From assembly GCF_000347635.1 (NCBI RefSeq), contig NC_020514.1, positions 2,480,001 to 2,544,000 of the forward strand: a DNA stretch of 64,000 nucleotides. Direction: 5' to 3'. The first letter of the stretch is position 1. Each line of letters opens with the position of its first letter. This DNA comes from Paraglaciecola psychrophila 170. GTDB lineage: Bacteria; Pseudomonadota; Gammaproteobacteria; Enterobacterales; Alteromonadaceae. Below are positions 54,849-61,910 of the stretch, one piece after another. The notes under the pieces are model-generated. The model saw only the letters and a program-made list of their open reading frames with translations, had not been told where the DNA came from and did not search any database. Both the position numbers and the translations under genes were made by a program.

Positions 54849-56405
54849 ATGTCGACTGATCAAACAGACTTACCCGAAAACCAATTGCAGCAGAAACAAT
54901 CCGCTACTCTGATTTATGCCGCCTTTATAGCTGGTTTATGCTCGATTATTTATGAACTACTGATTGCTACCACTGTGTCCTATTTTATGGGCGACAGCGT
55001 GAAGTTTTTCTCACTTACCATTGGGCTTTATATGGCCGCAATGGGTCTTGGTTCCTATATGTCAAAATTCATTACGGACAAACTATTACAACGTTTTGTC
55101 ATTGCCGAAATTCTACTCGGGTTTATCGGCGGTATCAGTATTCCATTATTATATTTTACTTATACTACGACCTCATTGTTCTACCCGACTTATGTACTAC
55201 TGACGTTATGTATAGGTTTTTTAATTGGCTTGGAAATCCCTTTTTTAACTAGGCTAATGGAAAATTATCAGGTACTTAAATCCAATATTGCGAATATATT
55301 ATCCTTTGATTATCTTGGGGCGTTGATTGCTACTATTGCATTTCCGTTCTTTCTTTTACCTGTTCTGGGTATCTACCAATCATCATTGCTATTTGGGCTT
55401 ATCAATATGTCCATTGCCACAGTGGTCTTGTACTCATACAGAAAATCTCTTGGAAAAACCGGCAAAAGACTTCAATTATTAACCGCCGCTATGAGTTTAG
55501 TTATTTTGGTGATGTTAGTGTTTTCTAGTCAGGCACTGAAGCATTGGGACCAAATGCTCTATAACGGGCGAATTGTGCATAGCGAGCAAACACCGTATCA
55601 AAAAATCACACTGACCATGAGCAAAGACGATCTTCGACTTTACCTAAACGGTGTTTTACAGTTTTCATCTGTAGATGAGTACCGATATCATGAGTCATTA
55701 GTGATAGTACCTATGATCCTCGCGGATAAGCCAATTAAACGGGTATTGGTGTTAGGTGCTGGAGATGGTTTAGCTGTCAGAGAATTACTCAAGTATCCAG
55801 AAATTGAACAAATAGTTTTAGTCGACTTAGACGCTCGAATGACACAATTAGCTAAGAATAACCCACATCTAGTCGACATAAACTTAGCCAGTTTAGATAA
55901 CAAAAAAGTTCAGGTTGTGATTGATGATGCTTTTGTCTTTCTCGAAAAAAACAAACAAGCATTTGATCTTATCATTAACGATTTACCCGACCCCAACACC
56001 ATCTCACTTTCACGCTTGTACAGTAAACAATATTACCGATTAGCGAAATCAAATCTAACGTCTGACGGTATAATGGTGACACAAGCTACCAGTCCATTCT
56101 TTGTTAAACCGGCCTTTTGGAGTATTGTAAAAACCATAGAAGCAGCGGGTTTTGCTCATACCTATCCTTACCACACAAATATACCGTCTTTTGGTGATTG
56201 GGGGTTTGTGTTAAGTACCTTACACCCCATAGACTTAATACCTAAGCGTCCCATAGAAAACAGTCTTTTTTTAACCCAGGAATCTATGCCGTCTATGTTT
56301 GTGTTTGAAAAGGATGTACAAAGAATAGACGTTGAAATTAATCAAATTGATAAACCTGTTGTACTCGATTATTACTTAAATAGTTGGCGTTATTTTAGTG
56401 ATTAA
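54849..56405 (+). CDS. speE: Spermidine/polyamine aminopropyltransferase with N-terminal membrane domain
   Basis: About 518 aa. The first 210 or so residues are a polytopic membrane domain (about seven helices: 'YAAFIAGLCSIIYELLIATT', 'FSLTIGLYMAAMGLGSYMS', 'FPFFLLPVLGIYQSSLLFG'). The C-terminal part is a spermidine-synthase domain: 'RVLVLGAGDGLAVRELLKYP', 'VDLDARMTQLAKNNPH', 'VVIDDAFVFL', 'DLIINDLPDPNTISLSRLYS'. The decarboxylated SAM and putrescine-binding acidic residues are present. Following speD directly, it likely transfers aminopropyl from decarboxylated SAM to a polyamine at the membrane. Acceptor unknown. Confidence 0.92.
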   Translation: MSTDQTDLPENQLQQKQSATLIYAAFIAGLCSIIYELLIATTVSYFMGDSVKFFSLTIGLYMAAMGLGSYMSKFITDKLLQRFVIAEILLGFIGGISIPLLYFTYTTTSLFYPTYVLLTLCIGFLIGLEIPFLTRLMENYQVLKSNIANILSFDYLGALIATIAFPFFLLPVLGIYQSSLLFGLINMSIATVVLYSYRKSLGKTGKRLQLLTAAMSLVILVMLVFSSQALKHWDQMLYNGRIVHSEQTPYQKITLTMSKDDLRLYLNGVLQFSSVDEYRYHESLVIVPMILADKPIKRVLVLGAGDGLAVRELLKYPEIEQIVLVDLDARMTQLAKNNPHLVDINLASLDNKKVQVVIDDAFVFLEKNKQAFDLIINDLPDPNTISLSRLYSKQYYRLAKSNLTSDGIMVTQATSPFFVKPAFWSIVKTIEAAGFAHTYPYHTNIPSFGDWGFVLSTLHPIDLIPKRPIENSLFLTQESMPSMFVFEKDVQRIDVEINQIDKPVVLDYYLNSWRYFSD

Positions 56406-56408
56406 AAT

Positions 56409-56757
56409 ATGACAATAACGAAGCAATCTACTTACAGTCAATTTTCTAAAACAACTAAAAAGCACAATAAAACAGCTGAAGCGAATAGTCGATTTTTGGG
56501 GCACTCGCCTCTGACTGATGATGTTTTAAAGAAGGACAATGTATTCCGTTTATCTTACAGTAATATATCGTGTCAAAATTACTGCGAGTACCTCCTATGC
56601 AGATGTCGGATGTGGTTCAGTTATAGCGGCGCAAATTGCTATGAAAATGGTGGCTAAAGTATCTTGGTTGGACGCTTCGTCGAGTCTAGTTGCTAGCGCC
56701 ATGAACGGAGTGCCACACGTCGATTCTGCTTATGCTGCAACTCGAAAAGTGTTCTGA
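56409..56757 (+). pseudogene. Unidentified open frame and possible methyltransferase remnant after speE
   Basis: The first frame, 56409-56657, starts 3 bases after speE and gives 'KKHNKTAEANSRFLGHSPLT' without family resemblance. A second frame ends 56757 with 'ADVGCGSVIAAQIAMKMVAK' and 'VSWLDASSSLVASAMNGVPH', a pattern like the SAM-binding motifs I and II of a small methyltransferase. It may be a decayed fragment joined to speE; low confidence. Confidence 0.35.
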
Positions 56758-56924
56758 TAACCTGACGGCAGTTACGCCATATAGCGCTGTGGAGTTGTCG
56801 CGATAGAGTAGGCCGCTTTTCAGCATGTAATGTCTATGTGGGCGAGTTGAAAAAGGGTTGTTCTGAGCCAAACCTTCCATAATACCTTCACACACTTCGT
56901 GACTTTGTACTGAACGAATTCAGG

Positions 56925-56991
56925 TCACCCACTCATAAATTTTTTAAATACTTCTATCTATTTATTTGAATGATTTAATATGGGTGTCTCA
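56925..56991 (+). repeat. Dispersed 60-base repeat, copy 11, overlapping a false start codon
   Basis: TCACCCACTCATAAATTT, TATTTGAATGATTTAATA and TGGGTGTCTCAG fit the family. The ATG at 56980 of the following open frame lies inside its right end, so that start is probably not used. Confidence 0.62.
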
Positions 56992-57024
56992 GTCATTTAT
57001 TTGAAATTTGCCGTAAGTGCGGAC

Positions 57025-57489
57025 ATGTTTACTAATGGAGAAAAATCTTTGGATATAAAAAATATGTCAGGACTTGAGCTTTTAACCGCTATGTCTGACG
57101 GACTTCTACCAGCCCCTTCTATTACAGAAACCATTCCTATGAAAATGGATGTAATAGAGAAGGGTAATGTTAAGTTTATTGTCATAGCTGATTCCAGACA
57201 CCTGAACCCTGTAGGTGGCGTTCATGGAGGGTTTGCAGCAACCGTTCTTGATTCTGTAACTGGGTGTGCTGTTCACTCAACTCTTGATGCGGGCATAAGC
57301 TTTGGAACGGTTGATTTAAATATTAAAATGATGCGACCCATACCCATTAATACTCATTTATTTGCTGAGGGGCGGGTTATTAATATCTCCAGGAATCTAG
57401 GTGTTTCTGAAGGTGATATAAAAGATGCGGCAGGAAAAATTTATGCACATGCAACGTGTACTTGCAGCATTATTCGTCCGAGTGCATAA
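57025..57489 (+). CDS. PaaI-type hotdog thioesterase
   Basis: A PaaI-family acyl-CoA thioesterase of about 154 aa: 'MSGLELLTAMSDGLLPAPSI' at the conserved N-terminus, the catalytic 'LNPVGGVHGGFAATVLDSVT' (Asn, Gly, Asp) and 'DLNIKMMRPIPINTHLFAEG'. The frame can be extended to ATG 56980, but that codon is in a repeat; ATG 57025, TTG 57049 or ATG 57064 is more likely. The 'HGGFAATVLDS' core is complete. Confidence 0.82.
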   Translation: MFTNGEKSLDIKNMSGLELLTAMSDGLLPAPSITETIPMKMDVIEKGNVKFIVIADSRHLNPVGGVHGGFAATVLDSVTGCAVHSTLDAGISFGTVDLNIKMMRPIPINTHLFAEGRVINISRNLGVSEGDIKDAAGKIYAHATCTCSIIRPSA

Positions 57490-57654
57490 CTAATGGCTTG
57501 ACTGCTGCTATTTTAACAAGACATATTTGGTCACTCCGTTTAATTGATATTGTTTGGTAATATCTCAATTTTGCAGGCTTCTGATGCTTTGTGAGTGACC
57601 ATCTTAAGCGCCCATTGTAATGTAATTAAATATTTTATCTTTTTAGGCGTCGCT

Positions 57655-58127
57655 ATGAAAAATGAAGCATTTCAAGAATGTTATCCGGATGACTTAAGTC
57701 ATTGTTATGGTTGTGGCAAAAATAATCACAGGGCCATCATTTAAAAAGTTATTGGCATGGTCAGCAGACTATCGCTCATTTCACTCCTGAGTCTTATCAT
57801 ACAGCGATCCCAGGTTTTGTTTATGGCGGTCTGATTGCCTCATTGATTGATTGTCATGGCACGGGCAGCGCTGCAGCAATGGCATTTCGTAATGAAGACA
57901 GAGCCATGGATACACTGCCAGCGATACGATTTGTGACAGGTGCCTTGAATGTTAATTATTTAGCACCCACACCGCAAGGAGTTGAGCTTGAATTAATGGG
58001 TTCTTTTTCAGAGATCAAAGCACGTAAAATCATTGTTGATATTGTCGTTTCAGCCAATGGTGTTGTATGTGCCAAAGGCACTGTCATTGCGGTGAAAATG
58101 CCTCAAAGTATGGCAATAAAAACTTAA
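57655..58127 (+). pseudogene. Hotdog thioesterase-like protein, one frameshift
   Basis: The frame begins 'MKNEAFQECYPDDLSHCYGC' then 'GKNN', and resumes after a one-base loss near 57731 as 'GHHLKSYWHGQQTIAHFTPE', then 'PGFVYGGLIASLIDCHGTG' and 'GALNVNYLAPTPQGVELELM'. The Cys pattern 'CYGCGKNN' and 'GGLIASLIDCHGTG' are typical of a hotdog-fold family with a zinc-knuckle-like start. The frame from 57843 to 58127 is intact. It abuts the left inverted repeat of the Y1 transposase unit. Confidence 0.78.
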
Positions 58128-58230
58128 TTAGGAAACTTAATTAGGCCACCCATAATAATTTGACGTTTTTTGTTCTGCGCTAAGCTTTAATAACACCAAT
58201 TGAAATAGCATAAATTGAAAGGAGTCTCTT

Positions 58231-59208
58231 ATGCCTAAGCCTCGTTCATCTCAGGTCAGCCTTATTTATACCCCCTATTACCATTGCGTATCACGGTGCG
58301 TTAGACGCGCCTTTTTATGTGGTATTGATAAATATTCAGGTACGAGTTACGAGCACAGACGGGCGTGGGTAGAAGATAAGGTATTGTGGTTATCGTCAGT
58401 ATTTGCCATTGGTATATGTGCATATGCAGTGATGAGCAATCATGTGCATTTGGTGCTGTGTGTGGATAAAGACAAGGCCATGTCTTGGTCAGATAAACAA
58501 GTGGTAGGCCGCTGGCATCGGTTACATAGAGGTACGTTACTGAGCCAGAAGTTCATGCGTAACGAGTTGTTAAGTGAAAATGAATGGATAAGCCTTAAAG
58601 AGACTATTGGCGTATATCGTCAGCGTTTGTATGACATCAGTTGGTTGATGGCCAGTTTAAGCGAGCCTATTGCCAGGCAGGCCAATAAAGAAGACGGCTG
58701 CACAGGCAGATTCTGGGAAGGCCGCTTTAAATCCCAAGCGTTGTTAGATGATGCTGCAGTCTTATCCTGTATGGCGTATGTCGACTTAAACCCGATTAGA
58801 GCTAAGATTGCGAAAACTCCTGAAACCTCACAGCACACCAGTATTCAAAAACGAACTGAGGCCATACAACAGCACAAACGCCAACCTTATAAGTTATTAC
58901 CCTTTGTCGGTAACCCCAGACAAGATATGCCCCAAGGCATTGCTTTTTCTTTACAAGATTACTGTGAACTGGTTGACACCACAGGCCGCATTATCCGAGC
59001 AGATAAAGCAGGTACTCTCGACTCAGCACACAGTCCAATTCTGAGCCGATTAGGTTTATCAGAAGAGCAATGGATAACCCTGACTACCGAATTCGAACAA
59101 CACTTTTGTTATGCAGCGGGCGCAGAGCAGATGATGCAAGCATTCAAAACCCATACCCACAGAAAACGAATAGGTGGGATGAAGCAGGCCAAACGACTGC
59201 TATCGTAG
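58231..59208 (+). CDS. REP-associated tyrosine transposase-like (Y1) protein
   Basis: A 325-aa member of the IS200-like/REP-associated family: 'YTPYYHCVSRCVRRAFLCGI' at the N-terminus, the HUH metal motif in 'AYAVMSNHVHLVLCVD', 'RFWEGRFKSQALLDDAAVLS' and 'CMAYVDLNPIRAKIA'. The catalytic tyrosine is probably one of those in 'IGVYRQRLYDISWLMASL'. Such enzymes nick hairpin-forming DNA in single-stranded form. AAAGGAGTCTCTT precedes the ATG, a strong ribosome-binding site. The gene appears intact. Confidence 0.9.
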   Translation: MPKPRSSQVSLIYTPYYHCVSRCVRRAFLCGIDKYSGTSYEHRRAWVEDKVLWLSSVFAIGICAYAVMSNHVHLVLCVDKDKAMSWSDKQVVGRWHRLHRGTLLSQKFMRNELLSENEWISLKETIGVYRQRLYDISWLMASLSEPIARQANKEDGCTGRFWEGRFKSQALLDDAAVLSCMAYVDLNPIRAKIAKTPETSQHTSIQKRTEAIQQHKRQPYKLLPFVGNPRQDMPQGIAFSLQDYCELVDTTGRIIRADKAGTLDSAHSPILSRLGLSEEQWITLTTEFEQHFCYAAGAEQMMQAFKTHTHRKRIGGMKQAKRLLS

Positions 59209-59337
59209 GAATACCCAACAAAGATTTACCCTGTTTTGTACTTTTTAAATTGAAGAGGACAAAATATGCATAAAAATCAGGGTTTCACTCTAACTACCCA
59301 AAATACAGCCAACATAAACAAAGTTTTCCCGCTGCTT

Positions 59338-59415
59338 TTACCCATCTAATATTTTAAGTCCAAAATTAAGTAAGAAATATGTACTTTTTATTTAATTTTA
59401 TTATGGGTGGCTTAT
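59338..59415 (+). repeat. Dispersed repeat, copy 12, at the right edge of the Y1 unit
   Basis: TACCCATCTAATATTTTAAG on the left and TTTAATTTTATTATGGGTGG then CTTATTAA on the right fit the family ends. It contains the right inverted repeat of the transposase unit and marks the place where the esterase sequence starts. Confidence 0.6.
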
Positions 59416-59420
59416 TAAGA

Positions 59421-60270
59421 GTAATGAAAACTACAATAAATGGGGAATGTCTGGAGGCGCGAATAATTTTCTAGATTTTATCGAAAAAGAACTTATCCCT
59501 TATGTTAATAAAAGCTATCGTACAAACAATTTCAAAATACTATCTGGTCATTCTTTAGGTGGATTACTAACTGTTTATGCATTGCAGTCTAGACCATACC
59601 TGTTTCAAGCCCACTTTGCCTTTAGCCCAAGTTTATGGTGGCATAATCAAGTAATATTTGAAGATGCAAAAAACTTTTTAGCAAACACGCCGCAATTAAA
59701 TAACTACTTATATTTAAACTTGGGGAACGAAAAGGGAGATATGTTTAGCGCTTTTAATAAATACACTGACTTATTGAAAACACATACCCCAAAGGCTTTA
59801 GCTATAATTCAGAGATAGATGAACAAGAAAGTCACGGTACAACAGCTCTTGTTGGCCAAACTCACGCGTATCGTTATCTATATAAATCATTACAGTGCCC
59901 AGATGAAGTTATTGCCGAAGGTTTACCTGCTATTAAAGGGTTTTTCAAAACACAATCTGAAAAATACGGCTACGAAATCAAACCTACTTACCGAGCAATT
60001 AACCAAGCTGGCTATATTGCTTTAAATAAAAAAGTCTTTAACAAGGCAATAAAGCTATTTGAAATGAACGTGAAAAACTACCCATACAAAGCTGATGCAT
60101 ATGACAGTTTTGCTGACGGGCTTGAAGCGAGTAAACAGCTCAATAAGGCGTTAAACATGAGGAATATGGCTATTGAAAAAAGTATAAATGAAAATGTTGA
60201 AAATAATGCTTATCAAACTCGTCTAGCCAACTTAGTAGCCTTAATTAAAGAAAATGCGCAAAGCAATTGA
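59421..60270 (+). pseudogene. Esterase-family (PF00756-type) alpha/beta-hydrolase, 5' truncated and frameshifted
   Basis: The remains hold 'MSGGANNFLDFIEKELIPYV', 'NKSYRTNNFKILSGHSLGGL' (nucleophile Ser), 'FQAHFAFSPSLWWHNQVIF', and after a frameshift near 59800 'SYNSEIDEQESHGTTALVGQ', 'GFFKTQSEKYGYEIKPTYRA' and a helical C-terminal extension 'FNKAIKLFEMNVKNYPYKAD' then 'AYDSFADGLEASKQLNKALN'. The N-terminal part, with its leader and first strands, is missing: similarity starts just beyond the repeat at 59338-59415. Two later open frames, 59819-60025 and 60064-60270, are pieces of the same gene. Confidence 0.82.
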
Positions 60271-60769
60271 GTTGCCTACTCAATTGTATTCAAATAAAAC
60301 TAAACGGTTGATTACCCTGTGCAAAATTTGAAATGCCCTCGATTAACTTTTATCTAAGCGGAGGGTATATCAATGTTCAGACTGAATCGTCACGTAAACT
60401 GAGTCAACAAACATTCACCATATGGCAGCTTCACGCTTAAACTGATCGTAAACATAGAATATCGACATAGCTAATGTCACACTAACTATCACTAATTAAA
60501 GAATGACTCGACTGTCCGGTATTAGGCTCGAAGCTGCCGTTGGAATTCTACTTATGAACGCTAATTTTTGCCACATTTCAGAAGTTTTTGTACCTCGAAA
60601 CCAGGTCAATTTAAGATCCGCTCCCAAGACTATAGAGGTCATTTCTGTAACTAATATATTATGGCCTAGTAAGTGTTGTATCAGTTCTTCTAGATAACCG
60701 GGAAAGTTCAACAATATCAAAGCTAAATTGATGTGACTTTTCGGCTTTATAAATCAAAAAATTTAACGT
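60271..60769. other. Intergenic, no gene recognised
   Basis: Short overlapping frames on both strands at 60496-60720 show no family resemblance I can name. It precedes the minus-strand AraC gene's 3' end. The region is probably old decayed DNA. Confidence 0.45.
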
Positions 60770-61771
60770 TTATTTTACTGATATGAGATATTCACCAGGT
60801 GTAATGCCCATCCACTCTTTAAAAGCTCTAATAAATGCGCTTTGCTCTGAATATCCAAGTAAAAAGGCTATCTCTAAAGATGTAAATTCGCCATCAACTA
60901 GATACCGTTTAGCTAACCGACAACGTGAGTCTGCGAGTATAGAGCGATAATTATGATCGTTGTTACTTAGTTTTCGATAAAATGATCGAAGTGAAAATCC
61001 CATTTTTACACAAACAGTGCTCGCACGAGTATCACCGTCTTTCATCGCGACCAATATTTGTTCTCGTAATTTTAAGAGAAAAGGTTCAAACGTTTCATTT
61101 TGATATTTTGTTTCTGTTAATAAAAATCTAGCTTGTTGATCAAAGATTTTAAGCAGTGATGGATCACTTGTTGAAATATTCAATAACATTAAATATGTAG
61201 GTATATTTACCCGTAATGTAGGAGAGTTAAATTCAACTGGGCAGCCTAAAATCGCTTGATAAATATTAATGTCTTTAGGTTCTTTAATGGGTAAAGCGAC
61301 AGATACAGGTGCAATTTTCCGATTAATTAACGATTGGTAAAGTGTAATAAATATTATCAAACCAAATTCATATAACAGCCGGTTATCTACACCTCGTAAC
61401 ATCCATTGATGACTACAAGCATTTTCTTGAATTTCTATTTTAGCTGCCAAATCAGTTAATATTAATGTTTGGTATCGACCATATCTAATTAACGCTTGTT
61501 TAAGCGTGCTGCATGATGTTATTAAATTTCCAACTAAGCCAAAATCTTCCGGTTTTGCCATTGCCCCAATGCGTAACCCTAATGCTGGTAGAGGAGTTAA
61601 CTGATAAATTTGATCTAATAATTGTGAAAACGTCAGCGTATCGACGCGTTTTACTTTAGATAGTTCTTGAAGTGTTTCTCTTAAGCTTTTTGCTTCTAAT
61701 GCCTGCTCATCTATGTATCGCGTTAAAATATTAAGGAAGCTAATGGGAACATAAGCTTTGTATTGTGTCAT
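60770..61771 (-). CDS. AraC-family regulator, OruR/ArgR-like
   Basis: A 333-aa regulator with an N-terminal ligand-binding domain of the type with 'LRIGAMAKPEDFGLVGNLIT', 'RYGRYQTLILTDLAAKI' and 'GFSLRSFYRKLSNNDHNY' and the C-terminal double helix-turn-helix ('AFLLGYSEQSAFIRAFKEWM' then 'GITPGEYLIS'). It lies divergently, 139 bases from the large redox-fusion gene, and so is the best candidate activator of that gene. Confidence 0.9.
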   Translation of the reverse strand: MTQYKAYVPISFLNILTRYIDEQALEAKSLRETLQELSKVKRVDTLTFSQLLDQIYQLTPLPALGLRIGAMAKPEDFGLVGNLITSCSTLKQALIRYGRYQTLILTDLAAKIEIQENACSHQWMLRGVDNRLLYEFGLIIFITLYQSLINRKIAPVSVALPIKEPKDINIYQAILGCPVEFNSPTLRVNIPTYLMLLNISTSDPSLLKIFDQQARFLLTETKYQNETFEPFLLKLREQILVAMKDGDTRASTVCVKMGFSLRSFYRKLSNNDHNYRSILADSRCRLAKRYLVDGEFTSLEIAFLLGYSEQSAFIRAFKEWMGITPGEYLISVK

Positions 61772-61910
61772 TTGTTTCTAAAAAAGTGCGATTAATTTTA
61801 TTAGACTAGCATGTTGGCACGTTATGTCAAAGGCTAGTAAAATTGTCAATATTTACCTAACGATAGAGCATAAAATAATATTCTTTCATCAATAGCATCT
61901 GGAGATTATT

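Larger units (their letters stand above)
58136..59419 (+). mobile_element. Putative mobile unit: Y1 (REP-associated-type) transposase gene between inverted repeats
   Basis: A left repeat (58136-58158: CTTAATTAGG, CCACCCATAATAA) and a right repeat (59398-59419: TTATTATGGGTGG, CTTATTAAG) are inverted and nearly identical across about 21-22 positions, with the shared core GCCACCCATAATAA perfect. They enclose the transposase gene. The right end overlaps a copy of the dispersed repeat, and the esterase that follows is truncated at its outer edge. A tandem AACTTAATTAGG occurs immediately at the left end. Bounded units are unusual for this enzyme type; the boundary is inference. Confidence 0.55.

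Noticed and set aside
57607..57650. Additional copy of the dispersed repeat before the hotdog gene
   Set aside because: Only the left end (GCGCCCATTGTAA) matches and the middle is too different, so I left it out of the list.
5331..59415. The dispersed repeats as integron attC sites
   Set aside because: One copy has GTTGGGT, which fits the attC core GTTRRRY, but the left partner reads ACCCATT rather than RYYYAAC, other copies lack GTT, the neighbouring genes point both ways and include large chromosomal genes, and no integrase was found in the window.
59819..60025. Separate small gene inside the esterase remnant
   Set aside because: The region translates in another frame as the continuation of the esterase, so this frame is an accidental shadow.
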